The position numbers were made by a program, and so were the translations under genes. Below are positions 37,529-51,149 of a DNA stretch of 64,000 nucleotides, in pieces. The stretch is taken from NCBI RefSeq assembly GCF_001411555.2, contig NC_049912.1:25615722-25679721 (forward strand), read 5' to 3'. The notes under the pieces are model-generated. The model did not search any database, had not been told where the DNA came from, and was given only the letters and a program-made list of their open reading frames with translations. This stretch comes from Juglans regia (Eukaryota > Streptophyta > Magnoliopsida > Fagales > Juglandaceae). Every line of letters starts with the position of its first letter. The stretch's first letter is position 1.

Positions 37529-40500
37529 ATGATGGTTCATCCTCAAGGCGCTTCAAAACAGACATGTAGTCTTCTTGCTGTTACCTGTGGGAAATTTTCG
37601 GAAGATAAACTCAAGAAGGATGCTGCAGAGGATGAGCCCAGATATCCTTTTCCTGAATTGGCGTCTTCTGGACGTTTGGAGGTGCAATATTGGATTTTTG
37701 GTTGTAAATTTTCTGTTATTAATTTCAGAAATGAATTGTGTTACACATGCTTATATTCATTGTTGACTCTTTTTACTATAGTTCTCACTCTCCGTGTGCA
37801 GGTTCAGACTCTGACCAATCCAAGCAAAGATGAGTTCTGTAGGACCCTGGAATCATATAGACCGAGTATTGTTTACTTGCAAGGAGTGCAACTCGAGAAT
37901 GATGAAGTTGGGCGTCTGGTGTGGCAAGGTGTTGACATGTCCACCCCAGAAGTTATATCTGAGATCTTTGCCACCACATTGCCTACCGCAGTATGTGATA
38001 TATCTAAATTGAGCATGTTAAGTGCATTCTTTATGTACATACCTCTTTCTCTTCCTTTTTTTTTTGTTTTCCGCCACTGGGGGGTGGTGTCGGAGTGAGC
38101 TTGCCACAAGTGGTCATTGCATTACTCTGTTTCCTTTTCCATTTTAGGGCTGGTGACTTAGTTGGTACATGCATCTCATTATCTCCTCCTCTCAGTTCCC
38201 CATATGACTGTTTTTATCTTTTTTTTCTACTGTGGACATTAAAGCTTCATGCATAGTGAATTTCTGCATAACAATCATCGAACGCTGGGACATTTGGTTA
38301 ATAGTGTCAGGCAGGTACTGCAAGACTGCTCAAGCTCTTGTATGTTGTCAGAACTCCGGTTTGCAACAATATCTTAGATTGTTATTTTCAGAGACATTCG
38401 TGCTTGGATTAATAGGATTGAGTTTTTAGTTCTGAATTTTATACTCCACCTGTGTAGTCATATGTCAGTATGTGCTAAATTAAGCTTTTGAGAAATATAT
38501 GTTATCTCTTACTGTGTCTGTTGGATAAATATTGAGATGGAAAAAATGGAAGGCTTGTGGAAGAAAGAGAAGTGATTATAGAGTAAAAAAAAACATTGAA
38601 ATTGCACTTATGCTCCTTAATCATCTGAATTAAAATAAAAGAATTATTACTTATAAAAAACAAGCTGAATTAACAAAATGTAGTAGTGAAAAGAACTTTG
38701 TAAAGAATTGGTCACTGAGTTTTCATTATAATAAGAAAATAGAGCAAAGGCAAGACAATTAGTAAGAAATCAGTAGGAATGCTGTAAGTTCAGATAAATT
38801 GGAAGCATGTTCACGGATAATTTGCATGGTTCTCCATGGTCTTATCTTGTTGCTTAAACTCCATGCTGATTATTCCCATTTTACCACTTCTATTTTTCAA
38901 ATTTTGTTGAAAGTCATGTGGGTATGTTGACTTATGATCTGATTTAAGCTTTGATGTGCGTGCAGGTTTATTTGGAGATCCCAAATGGAGACAAATTAGC
39001 AGAGGTGCTTCACTCAAAGGTGAGTTAATGGAATTTTGATCATGCCTTCAGGTGTTCACCACTAATGGTTATCTAATAGCGAATAAGTTTAGTGTCAGCT
39101 GCTTAGCTTTGAGTTCTAGAGGTGCTAGCTTGCGTTTCAATGGTTTAACATAATTTTAGTTCATCGAAAATTTAATTAAAATCGGGGTGCTTCACTTTTG
39201 CAGGGGATTCCTTATGTGATATATTGGAAGAATGCAATTTCTTATTATGCTGCTTGCCATTTTCGTCATGCATTATTTTCGGTGGTACAAAGGTATATTA
39301 TCTTATTCCTTTAATCAAAAGGGGGCAGGATCATTTTAATCAAAAGTACACTTTCAAATCTACCCACCTACTACCTATCATTATTCCCTTTACCGGCGAG
39401 TGTAGCGGGTCGACTTGAGAAATTACAGAGAGAGTTTCTGTGGGGGGGCTTAGGTGAGGAGTTTAAATTCCACCTAGTTAAATGGGAGATAGTATGTCGT
39501 CCTATCTCCAATGGAGGTTTGGGTGTCAGAAATTTGAGGTTGTTTAACCGGGCATTACTTGGCAAATGGTTGTGGCGATATACTAAGGAACCAGAAGCCT
39601 TATGGAAGACTGTGATCGAGAGCAAATATGGTGTTTTAGGGAAGGGGTGGTGTACTAGAGAAGTTGGAGGAGCTCCTGGTATGGGGCTATGGAAACATAT
39701 TAGAAGAGGATGGGTAGTCTTCCATCGTCACACTAGATTGCAATTAGGGACAGGTTCTAAGATCGGATTTTGGAAGGATGCGTGGTGTAATAACAGTGTT
39801 CTTCAAGATCTGTTTCCGTCTCTTTTCTTAATTGCAAGTACTAAAGATGCCACAGTGGCGGAGGTTATGGAAGTTTCAGGTGGAAACATCCATTGGAATA
39901 TCAATTTCAACCGAGCGGCACAGGATTGGGAGATGGAGAGTTTTGTTGATTTTTATAGCCTCCTTTATTCTATTCGTCCAAACATCCAGCAGGAAGATGG
40001 GTTGTGGTGGTGTCCTGCAAGGAATGGGGTGTTTTCTGTTCGCTCTTTTTATAAGGTTCTCACACAAGTTTCAGAGATACAGTTTCCCTGGAAAAAGCTT
40101 TGGCGTCATAAGGCTCCTCCCAAAGCCTCTTTCTTTGTGTGGACAGCATCGTTGGGTAAGATTCTCACCACGGATAATCTAAGAAAGAGGAGGATTATTA
40201 TTGCAGACTGGTGTTGTATGTGTAAAAGTGGGGGTGAGTCGGTAAATCATTTACTTTTACACTGTGAGATAGCCAGGACTCTTTGGGACGAGGTGTTTAA
40301 AAAGATGGAGTTAATGTGGGTTATGCCGCAAACAGTTTTGGAGGTATTGGCTTGCTGGGCTTCGATTCATGGGGTGAGACAAATCAAAGCAGTTTGGAAG
40401 ATGATCCCCATTTGTATTATGTGGTGTCTATGGCAAGAGCGCAATGAGAGGACATTTGAGGACAAAGAGAGAACTTTAGAGGAGCTTAAAATGTTTTTCT

Positions 40501-43500
40501 TTAGGACTCTTTGTACTTGGGCCATTGCAATAGACTTTAATGGCATGGACCTTCATGTTTTCCTAGTTTCTAATATGCCTACATAATTAGGGCATTTTCT
40601 CTGTATTCGACAGTTGGTATATTAATAAATTCTTGTTTTACTTATCAAAAAAAAAAAAAAAAAAAATATTATCTTTACTGAGTAGGTGCATGGTGAGGTT
40701 TATCTCTGCAATTTTTGAGGCAATGTATGAACAAAAATTTCCGTGTGCATGCTTGGAGGCAAGATAAATAATCTCGTTGTGGAACAGAACTACTCTCTCT
40801 ATGAAGTGTCAGACTATATGTATGAAGTTTGTGGTGTGCATTTGTGCACACGCTTGCATGTTCTTGAGACTGTCAAGATATATATATTTTTTATTGGCAC
40901 TGGGTGTCCGAGTACAAAGTCCCAACTGATCCTGGGGGTGCACAGCCCTCAGTAACGAGTTTCCCGCAAGTGCACCTTGGGCAATTCACATTTGATCCTG
41001 ATTAAGCCTTTGAGCTTTGTTTTTGGTTGTTGTGCTTGTTTGCTATATGGGTCAATTTGATCCTGATTAAGCCTGTGAGCTTTGTTTAGAGAACTGTGAG
41101 CTTGCCCATTTGACCCCTCCGCCTACATGGGGTGGGGGGGAGTTTGGTTTGAAATCCTCTATTTTGCATCTGGGACATTGATCTCCATATATTTATACTA
41201 CTACTACCACCATCTACTGAGATGGGCCATGTTTCATGGATGATGCTGATTAAATGTGTTTAACTCTTGCAAGGGATTCACAGGCTGCTTTGTGTCTTCT
41301 TATTTTATTTTCGTTATTGGAGGGGGAGTGTTTTCAAGGCCTTAAATAATAATAATAATAATAAGAGTTAGATAATATGATATGAGCTTGACATGGCGTT
41401 TCATTTATCTGTTGGATTGCAGTTCATCAACTCATACATGGGATGCTTTCCAACTTGCACGAGCTTCCTTCAGGCTCTACTGTGTAAGAAACAACTATGT
41501 CCTTCCTAATAACAGCCATAAAGTTACTGGTGAGTTGGGGCCATTCCTTATAGGGGATCGATTGAAAATCAGTGTCGATCCCCCTGAGATAGATGCAGAG
41601 GGAGATGATGAAAGTTCTTCAGGTACTCTACCTGCCATAAAGATACACGATGATGATGTGAGCTTAAGGTTTCTTGTTTGTGGAGTGCCTTGCACATTGG
41701 TAAGCTGGGTTGGATCTCTCTTTATCACTCTATATTGGTTCTTCATCACTTACGAACATCTGCACATCACTGCAGACCAAACACAGCCATCCACCCACAT
41801 ATATATTTGTTCATAGTATACTTTTTGAACAATTTCCTTTCAGGATGCATGCATGCTAGAATCATTGGCAGATGGCCTCAATGCCCTCTTGAACATTGAA
41901 GTAAGTGATGATTGTTTGTCTGTACGAGTCTTATCTGCATGTTTTTGGTATCATCTTTTCAGTTCAAGAAGGTTTCAGTTCTCTCTTTTCTTTCTCACTT
42001 TGTTCTTTATGTTGTTTCAGCTACGTGGGAGCAAACTTCACGGCAAATTTAGGTATATATGGTGCCTTTATAATTCTTCAGAGTTGTTAAAAATCTTTTG
42101 GTTACTGTCAACTTAATCTTCTAAACTATAAGATTATGCCCTTGCTTGCAAAAGAGATACTTATGCCCTTGTCTGTGAGAAAACCTACAGATACTGGTGT
42201 TGTGTTTTTTTCTTGATATGATGCTTTCTGGGGTTTTGAACTTCATAAAAGATGTTTTAATATTTGACATTCTAATATGTTGATACATCTACAATGTGGT
42301 TTAGTGCCCCTCCACCGCCACTTCAGGCAGGGACTTTTTCTCGTGGTGTAGTTACCATGCGATGCGATGTGACAACCAGCAGTTGTGCCCACATCTCATT
42401 TCTGGTGTCTGGAAGTGCGCAAACTTGCTTTGATGATCAGGTAATATGAACACATTTCTGTGACAAGGTTTTGGTATAGGAGATGTGAAATCTCATAATT
42501 GTTGAATTATTGATCTTCAGCTCCTGGAGAATCATATAAAGAACGAAATTATTGAGAAGAGTCAACCAGTTCATACAGTGCCTGACGGTGAGGAAAACAA
42601 AATTACATTCTCTGAGCCTCGTAGATCTGTTTCAATTGCCTGTGGGGCAACAGTATTTGAAGTTGGCATGAAGGTCCCTACGTGGGCTTCACAGGTTTTT
42701 CTACTAACACCCTTTCCCTCCCCCAACCCCCCGCACCCAATTTTTTTAAGCATTATGACTTTCCTTACCGAGTTGCAGGAGTTTTGCTCTCTTTACCATG
42801 CCCCAAATGCCAAGCTTTATACACTATTCATATGAACATAATTCCTAAATGTTAGAATGTCAGCTTGCTGGTAAATTGGCTTGTTAAAAGTCGAAGCATA
42901 GTATAATTAACTCGGACCTTGACATGAAATGATTGCTGGTAAATTGGCTTGTTAAATTCTTTGGATATTTTGAAGTGGTGACAATTTAATCCTTGTGGTA
43001 AACCCTGGGAAAACAAATAGAAATTCAGCTTTTGAAGTTCAATTTTTTTTGGCTTTTTATAAATTGGAGTATCTACAAAGCCACCTGTACAACAAATCTG
43101 AATCTGTTTCAGAGGAATATATATATATATTAAACGCACTTACTCTGTTGACTGAATTTGATGCAGCCAGCCCTGGATATTTGTTACCATGCTGCTTGTG
43201 GTTGTGTTTTCAGGTTTTGAGGCAGTTAGCCCCAGATGTTTCGTATCGTAGTTTAGTTGCACTTGGCATTGCCAGCATCCAGGGATTGCCTGTTGCTTCT
43301 TTCGAGAGAGATGATGCGGAGCGTTTACTCTTTTTCTATCCAAGGCACGGGAAAGATACCTGCATGGACAATTTAATTTTTAGCAGTCCCCCAAGTTGGT
43401 TGAGACCACCTGCTCCCAGTCGAAAGAAATCTGAACCAAGACAAGAAACTACACCTACATCTCATGATGGTGTCTCTAGTAAGATTATTGATGAAGAGAG

Positions 43501-45921
43501 CAAGGTCACTGGATTGAGGAATGGGGCTAGCATGCCCTTACTCCCTGCTAGGAAACGACTGAAGGTTGCTGCAATGAGACCTATTCCTCATGTTCGGCAC
43601 CATAAAATGACACCATTTTCGGGAATGTCCGAGGCAGATGGGCATGATGGAGGCCAAGTTAAGGCTAATTTGCCGGTTGTTGTCCCTACAAAGCATAGTA
43701 TTGTAGGATCAACTCCTACAACACAACGAAGATCATATTCGAGCACATCTCAGTCTAAGCAGATCATTTCCTTGAATCCACTACCTCTGAAGAAACATGG
43801 GTGTGGTAGAAGTCCAATGCATAATTGTTCTGAGGTAAGTTGTCTAATTTGTTTCACCAAATCACCAAAAGTTTGGCTGTCAAAAGTGGTTGTTTTGGAA
43901 TTCCATTTTTCCTGTTCTCACATATTTCTTTAGGTTAAAGGAAGAAATGAGAAATATACAGTTTTTTTTTATTGGCAACAAGTGTTCGGAACAAAGCCCC
44001 GACTAATCTGGGGCTGCACAGGCCCTTGGCAAGAAATTTACAAAGAAATGATATTTTTAATTTATCTTCCTGGGCCATGTCTTTTGTGTTTTTTGATAAA
44101 CCTCTGATTACTTCTAAAAAAATCATAATCTCTATGGTAAGAAGTTAAGGCTTCTTTACCTCATAACTTCTTGGTAAATGGACTCTAAATTAATAGATCA
44201 AAACCATATGATACACGCCTTTGAGATAAAGTGGCTTTTCACATGTCTGCTAGAAAACCAAATGGAAGTGCTGTGTCCTTCAAAGTTTAATTCAAATCAA
44301 AGATGCCTCTGAAATGAAGAGAAGACTTCTTAAATAATGGTTGCCTTAATGACTTCTGTTGATTGAAGAATACTTGTCCTATTTGAATGCACCTCATCTA
44401 TTCCTACTGTAGTCAATATTTGTAATATATAAGCCCTTACCCCTAGAACGTGTGTTACGTGATAGTCAGATCCTTAGGAAATAAGTTCTGCTGATTCATT
44501 ATTCCCAAAGTAGGTTTTAGATTTCTTCTTCATTAAAAAAAAAATCTTATGCCTTTTGGGAACGGTCTAATAAGTGTCATTTTATTGTTTTTGTCATTTA
44601 TTATTCTCTTGTAGGAGGAGTTTCTGAAGGATGTGATGCAGTTTCTAATCCTTCGAGGACACAGTCGACTTATACCTCAAGGTGGGCTTGCTGAGTTTCC
44701 AGATGCCATACTTAATGGGAAGCGTCTTGACCTCTACAACTTATACAAAGAGGTTGGTTCATTGCATTTTTCTAGTTAGTGAGAATTTTGTAGAATTTGT
44801 TACTGAAACATTTGAGGTGCTCTTAGGTGGTTACAAGAGGAGGCTTTCATGTTGGCAACGGTATCAATTGGAAAGGGCAGATCTTTTCAAAGATGCATAA
44901 TTACACTATGACGAATAGAATGACAGTATGCCCTGCAATCCTTTCTCAGATCTTTCTACCTGACTTTTAGATATTTAAGGATAGTTCACAGTTTGCGACA
45001 GAAGGAAAAGGGAAAAGGATGGTAAACAGGTAGGGGTATGGGATGGAAGGAATGCTTACTCCTAGAGTGGTTAGGATTCCTAAATCAGTCTAAATAAAGT
45101 ATTCATTGGTGATAACTTGTAACGAGCATATTTAGAATCTATATGATGAGTAGTTTAATAGTTGATCGCATATTACCTATGAAAAATCAAGTAAATTATA
45201 ATACTCATGAAAAATTTTATGGACCTTTTTTACTTTTTTATGTTTAAGGGTTACTCTTGTATGCTCCTTTTGTACGTGTCAAATATTTGTTTGCTTATTA
45301 ATAAATTTATAAAAAAAAAAATTCATTTGATTTAGGTAATCTATATGTTTTGACAGGGAGTTGGCAATACGCTAAAGAGACACTATGAAACTTACCTTCT
45401 AGAATACGAATTGGCTCATGATGATGTAGATGGGGAGTGTTGCCTGCTATGCCACAGGTTATTACTTTTTTCTTTCTCCTTTTGATTTTTCCCTGCTGAA
45501 ATGGTATGTAAAGATGTTTATGTTAAACAAGTGGTTGCTGACAATGGAAGTGTGGACTGTTTAACAGTAGTGCAGCAGGGGATTGGGTGAATTGTGGCAT
45601 ATGTGGCGAGTGGGCCCACTTTGGCTGTGACAGAAGGCAGGGTCTTGGTGCTTTTAAGGTATTAGAAAAGCATACCCTTTGAATAATATCAAGTCCATAC
45701 CTTTTGTACATGAATATGCAGGCGGAGTGGATCCATCAAAAGTTGGTGTTTCATTTTTAAAAATATTGTTGTGATAATTTGTTTCCAACTTGCAGGATTA
45801 TGCAAAAACAGATGGGCTGGAATACATATGTCCACATTGTAGCATTACAAATTTTAAGAAGAAACCACAGAAAGTCGGAAACGGATTTCCTCAAGGCTTA
45901 ATGGTATCAAGACCGCTGTGA
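37529..45921 (+). CDS. ARID4: ARID and PHD-finger chromatin protein (plant ARID4 type), 778 aa
   Basis: This nuclear protein combines an ARID DNA-binding domain with a C-terminal PHD-like finger. Exons: 37529-37681, 37802-37990, 38966-39019, 39204-39292, 41423-41699, 41844-41900, 42021-42052, 42305-42440, 42521-42694, 43214-43834, 44615-44752, 44827-44925, 45357-45457, 45568-45658, 45796-45921; total 779 codons with stop. The N-terminal half (RYPFPELASSGRLEVQT, YVIYWKNAISYYAACHFRHA) is the plant-specific region. A basic Ser/Pro-rich stretch is in exon 10. The ARID spans about residues 595-705: EEFLKDVMQFLILRGHSRLI, LDLYNLYKEVVTRGGFHVG, VGNTLKRHYETYLLEYE. The finger follows: CCLLCHSSAAGDWVNCGICG ... 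WAHFGC ... YICPHC. Naming follows Arabidopsis At3g43240 from memory. Intron 4 carries a LINE next to its donor. Confidence 0.92.
39305..40665 (+). mobile_element. 5'-truncated LINE with long open frame in ARID-PHD intron 4
   Basis: The 10-bp duplication ATATTATCTT (39295-39304, 40666-40675) flanks a 1361-bp insert ending in about 20 A. The frame KGGRIILIKSTLSNLPTYYL ... ARRLEK-like [15 protein letters not shown] ... [20 protein letters not shown] ... FLVSNMPT is open from about 39316 to 40586, about 420 codons of the ORF2 C-terminus including the zinc-binding region. No stop interrupts it, unlike the two relatives near 27 kb, so it is probably the youngest of the three. The duplication begins at intron position +3. 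Confidence 0.9.
40885..40975 (-). repeat. SINE-like repeat fragment, copy A
   Basis: TTTTTTATTGGCACTGGGTG followed by TCCGAGTACAAAGTCCCAAC and GGGGGTGCACAGCCCTCAGT. The same arrangement recurs at 43960-44045, and the leading T run suggests a reversed A tail. Family assignment is inferred. Confidence 0.5.
43960..44045 (-). repeat. SINE-like repeat fragment, copy B
   Basis: TTTTTTTTATTGGCAACAAG, then AAAGCCCCGACTAATCTGGG and GCTGCACAGGCCCTTGGCAA match copy A at 40885-40975 with many substitutions. It lies in the intron after exon 10 of the ARID-PHD gene. Confidence 0.5.
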
Positions 45922-46983
45922 TTCAGTTTTGCATCTCTTCTTTTGTTTTTTCCCCTGTTTGGCTCACTAGTTTTAGGCTTTCTTTTCCTTATATCATGTT
46001 CATGAGAGACTGAATTTATTCGGCTGTCGGGGTTAGATGTACTTACTATGATCTCATCCATTTTCATCGGAAGTAAATTAGGAGGATTGTGGGGGAAACC
46101 ACAAGAAGTACTAGAGAAATGAAATGGAGCTTAGTAGTTGCTGGCATGACATCAAAAGTACGGGTTTATATATTTCTTTTTACTTTTTTAGTGGGGCAGA
46201 GAGTCTTTAGGGTGGAGGGATACCCTTGATTGGGAAGGGTGGTTGTACAATATTCGAATACTCCATTGAACATTTAACTGATGTAGCTTAACGAGGATAA
46301 GGGAGATATCCCTTGAACAATTTAGATTATCCAAAATATATATATATATTATATATTTCATCTGGCTTCTTCTTTATTTTTTTATTTTTTATGAGATTCA
46401 TATGTGATTGGCAAAAACCACTCACCAGAAGAACTCCTGCTTGGAATTTGGCATAACGGAAACGTTATTTTTATTATTTATTGAACATGGCACTAAGCCA
46501 GTGTTTGGGGACATGTCTAAGCAACTATACTTTGTTCAAAGTTGAAACCAGACGATCTTCTGTTGATAACAAGCTAGCACGCCCCTAATGCAAACAAGCA
46601 TATGACAACAGATTCAATATCTTGATCATAACAGACTCGAAATGCTTGTGTTGACAACAAGCATGCACATGTCCCGAAAGAAGAGAGAATTTGGAACGAA
46701 AAAGAGAAGAAAATGTAAGCAGCAAGGACAGGTAGGGAGCCTTTCCAGATTCCTAGATATGCATGGGGAAGCGTTTTAAACTATCAAATTCATATACAAC
46801 TTAAACGTTTCAAGCACCAATATCAATCTATATATCCAGAATACTAGACGATCGAGACGTCCCTCCAGATCCCCTAGACTGGAGGTTCATGTATATAGAT
46901 AAAAACAAAATGAATTCGAAGAATCAGAGTGATATGAGATATCTCCTCAATTCAAGTTCCTCAGGGAAAATCTAGAAGGAAAA
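45922..46983. other. ARID-PHD 3' region and RBR promoter/leader
   Basis: A TA run at about 46339-46350 and a TATA-like GTATATAGATAAAA at about 46892 lie upstream of the RBR ATG at 46984. The stretch has no open frame I can support. Confidence 0.45.
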
Positions 46984-47923
46984 ATGGCAGGAAGCTCGTC
47001 CTCTAATAACATTCTCTTTGTCGATGATTTCTACTTCTCAGCTCTCTGTGACGATGAAGAATTATTTCCAATCTCTGATGAAAAATACGCGCAAGAGTTA
47101 CAGTTCCAAGAGGCTCTCATGTCCTCAGTATTATATTCAACAACCAATAGCGAGTCATCAGGAGTGGAGCAGGAAGAGAATCCCTCTCCCACGAATAAAT
47201 TTAAAGCCAAGGAAAAAGAAACCGGTCAATCTTCTCAAAGCTTCTGCACCATTTGCATGGACGGGAAACAGACCGAAGAAATGTTCAGAAACAGCAACTG
47301 CAGTCACTCGTTCTGTGCCGACTGCATTGGCTCATATGTTGCAGTAAAGATACAGGAAAGTATATCAATGGTGAAGTGCCCTGATCCGAAATGCAAAGGT
47401 CTCTTGGAGCTCCATTCTTGCCGTTCCATTATTCCGAAAGAAGTGCTTGATCGATGGGAAGATGCCCTTTGTGAGTCCTTAGTTCTTGGGTCGCAGAAAT
47501 TTTACTGCCCCTTCAAGGACTGTTCGGCAATGTTAGTCGATGATGGAGAAGATCAGGCAGTTTCTTCCTCGGAGTGTCCCAATTGTCATAGACTGTTCTG
47601 TGCACAGTGCAAGGTACCATGGCATGCAGGAATTGAATGTGTGGAATTTCAGAAACTAAGTAAAGACGAAAGGGAGAGGGAAGATATAATGGTGATGGAG
47701 CTTGCTAAGAAAAAGAATTGGAAAAGATGTCCCCGTTGCAAATTCTACGTTGAAAAGGTGAAGGGCTGCTTGCACATTGCATGCAGGTTTGTATATAATA
47801 TAATAATTTTGTATATCTCTATATTTTCAAGTCAGTATAGAGATCAATATATTCATTATTCAATATTAGAAGTCACTCCAAATCATGATCTCATCGAAAA
47901 CTCTCTAGATGATGAATTAATTT

Positions 47924-47959
<36 letters not shown>

Positions 47960-48195
47960 TATTGCATAGAATTAAGATTATATATGGATGCATGATGATC
48001 ATAAGCCTGCATATATAATGAAGATGACGGGATATTTAATTGGCATCATGAGTTGATCAGTTTTATATATTTTTTCTTCCGTTAATTATTGTTGTATTTA
48101 CTTTGTCGTTATATTTTATTTTCAGGTGTGGTTTTCACTTTTGCTATGGCTGCGGATCCTTATGGAGTGAAGTGCACTTATGCTTACAAATTTAA
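46984..48195 (+). CDS. RBR-type (RING1-IBR-RING2) E3 ubiquitin ligase, 290 aa
   Basis: RBR ligases receive ubiquitin from an E2 on a RING2 cysteine before passing it to a substrate. Two exons, 46984-47786 and 48126-48195, join in frame to 290 residues. RING1 begins FCTICMDGKQ (Cys 88/91) and continues CSHSFCADCIGSY. The IBR has YCPFKDCSAMLV and CPNCHRLFCAQCKVPWHAGI. RING2 has RCPRCKFYVEKVKGCLHIAC then CGFHFCYGCG. By alignment with HHARI/Parkin the acceptor cysteine is Cys 267, the residue just before the splice junction. The short acidic N-terminus (FVDDFYFSALCDDEELFPIS) and a brief tail ending HLCLQI are usual for small plant members of this family. Without splicing, the frame would read into the TA-rich intron and end near 48018. 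Confidence 0.92.
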
Positions 48196-51149
48196 TTAAG
48201 TATGATTTTCATTTTGATGATCAGGAAATTAACAAATATTACCTGAATCATCGCAAATAGATTAATTAGCTTTTTAATTCTCAGCTGTGTTTTTGAGCCA
48301 AGATGATATTATATATATATATATATATATATATGCAATAACTAATTGGGATTCAATGTTTGTCTGAAGTACTTGTTCTTCTGATCTCACTCATGATGAT
48401 ACGTCGGGGGTCCATAGTTGTCAATTTGCTGACAATTACAAATGAAGTACTCATCATGAACATACTATTTATAATAATCTATTCCAAAATTATCAATTTC
48501 TCTGTTCTTTTTGTATAATCTATTATATATTATGATTTGCAAAGTTAAATACGCCCATCAATATGCAGATCATTAAGTGGCATCTTCCGGTGATATATTC
48601 TAGTTAATATATTAAATAGAGTAATGTTAAGTATAAATCTCAGACGTGGAAGGTTCGTGCAAACTTTTTATAAAAAAAAGTTATATCCCACTTAAAAAAG
48701 GGTTATCTTTTAGCAAAAACTAATCAAATTTAGTCTGATGATCGTGATGAAGATCAATATGGAAGATATATGCATGAACCTTCTTCAATTTAAACTACCC
48801 TAACTTTGATCTGTTTATGAACACCTTTAAATTGTAAAGAGCAATCCTTTCAGAGGCTTAAAGATCAGTACCGTGGCAGTAAAAATAAAAGCTTTCCTAG
48901 ATCAACTTTTAGCTATCAAATCTTTGGACTCTTCCTCCGTTTTACTATTTTACTACAAAGAGAGCAATAGTCAATCGATCGACCTCCTTTTCACCGTATC
49001 TTTCTTAATGGCAATGGGACAGAACGAGCACAAGCATCATATGCATGCATGGCAATGGAACGTCGACGATCCGTTTCAAATTCAAAGCTACAAGAACACA
49101 GATCGATGCAACTTTTTTGAGTACTTGAATTTATGACATATTGTCAGATTATATTGACATGTTTGTGTTGGCTCTGTTTCAGCAAACGGAGAGATAGAAT
49201 GTGGGAACCTATGTGGGCTAGATGGAACTTAAGAATCCTACTTACAAAAATCAGAATTCTGCCCTAGCTTGTTACTCACATATATTGCGGTTTTATCCTT
49301 CCTTTTTCACCTTTCCTCAATAATACGATGCTTGACAAATCTCGATTGTTATACAGTAATTACATTTTAGTAAGTCATACAACATCATGTAACATCAAGG
49401 CATGCAATAATTGAAACCATAATGTGTTGTGAAATGTTATGCAAAACACACACACCAACGATGACAAATATAGTAAAAGTAACACAATCAAGAACACGGC
49501 ACACAATATACGTGGTTCGACAAATTGATAATGTCCACAGAGCTGCATAAATCTTATTAACTAGAGGAGATTATAATTACTCAATCTCAATTCATACTTT
49601 CTAGGACTTTTTGCTCTATCACACAATATACACTCACAAGACAGTTGTTCTCTCTCAAAATATGTTTAAGGCCGTCTAACATAAGTCTAATATGATATAT
49701 TTATAGTGAGTGGCGCTGGAAACCTAAACTGGCAAAAACTGAATACTTCTCTCGAGCGGAGTGTCGAGCGCGATTCGAGCAAACAGTCAAATGAACATTG
49801 GCTCAAGCAGAGTGTCGAATGAACACTAAGGTTTCTATCTCGCTTGAATAGAATGTCGAGCACGATTCGAGCAAACTTCTCTTACTTGAGCTTCGCTCGA
49901 GCGGTATGTCGAGCAACGTCAAGCAAACTTTGGCTCAAGTCAATTGTCGAGCCAACTTTCAACTAACACTTTTTCAACTCCAAAACCAATCTCCACATAT
50001 ACCCCAACACGATGCACCAGGACGCGAATAACAACATTAATTTCTAAGCAAGTAATACATTGTGAGGAATAATGTTGCATAGGGTCCATGCATTAACCAT
50101 AATGCAGGGCTGCTTATTTAAGTCAAATTTTTTATAGTGCATATATCTGTACGTTGTTGCTAATAATGCAAAATCTCGTTGTATATAATGCTAATCATTT
50201 GTCTAATTGCCTACTAGTTGATTTTCCAATATGGTCATACTAAAACACATGCCAAAAGGGCTAACAATAGAGATGGATGGTCATGCATGTTTGGCCGACA
50301 TAATTTGCTCATGCATCTGTGCTGTGTGAACAAAGCTTATCACAATTAGGAAAATTCCTCAACATGTAATGCAATCATCATAAGAATGGCATGAAACACA
50401 CAAAAGGCATATATATATATATAATTAATTATTGATGAAAATGACAAAGATTCAAGGCCCCAACTAAAAGCCATATCCTGCAAGAATATGGCAAGGCAAT
50501 ATCAGGAATTGCAAGGGTGAATGGGAGAGATTTTCCAAAGAGATGTTACCTGTAGGGCACCAAACCGCCGGGCCTTTCATGTTGATTAAAAGATATGCAC
50601 CTCCGATATAGGCTACCCACCATTCACTTGGCGTCTAGAATTGGCCAAATTCGGAATGGAACTCGAGGAGGAATTGGAAAAGTGGAGGATGGGGAGGACG
50701 GGGAGGAGGTGAGTTGGAAGTGTGTTTGTCGGAATCACAATAGATGTATCACATGCAAGATGTCTTGTGCTTGATTTTTCTCTAAAAATGATAAAAGATG
50801 GAGACTGTCACCAACGACTTTGAATGAGGAGGAGACAAACCTTTGGATGAGGCGACAAATCAAAGGGCCTTTCGACGAAGGTTCAATCCAGTGGAGGAGA
50901 AATGCGAAGGGGTCGAATCTATGGATGAGGAATCAAAGCCAGGGAGAAGGTGAGTTTTAGTTGCAAGAATGGAGTGGATATAACAAATCAAGGTTTGAGA
51001 AGATGGAGAAGAGAAGGGGATCGGAATTTCTGTCTGAGCACGGTGAGGTGTGTGGGAATGGAAGATAAAATCTTCAGTGTTGAAATTTGCGTTTTGGTTT
51101 TCAAGGGCTTAAGAAAGACAATTTGGTGCATTAGATATATATGCTGTTA
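48196..51149. other. Gene-poor spacer with decayed repeats
   Basis: There is a TA microsatellite at about 48310-48334. From about 49440 to 49990 the sequence has TACGTGGTTCGACAA, a motif I associate with plant LTR elements, and then repeated TCGAGC-containing units (about 49750-49950). From 50640 to 51100 it is G/A-rich with GGAGGAGGTGAG-like runs. Open frames at 48873-49136 and 50950-51150 match nothing I know. Confidence 0.45.
49750..49950. repeat. Degenerate TCGAGC-rich repeat cluster
   Basis: Units such as CTCGAGCGGAGTGTCGAGCG, ATTCGAGCAAAC and CTCGAGCGGTATGTCGAGCA recur about three to four times with spacing of 50-80 bp. It looks like decayed minisatellite or LTR-internal sequence. Confidence 0.5.

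Noticed and set aside
48873..49136. Plus-strand open frame of 87 codons downstream of the RBR gene
   Set aside because: It lacks an ATG at its start, resembles no family and lies in AT-rich spacer.
49440..49990. An LTR retrotransposon
   Set aside because: Only a TACGTGGTTCG-type motif is suggestive; I found no paired LTRs, primer-binding site or gag/pol frame.
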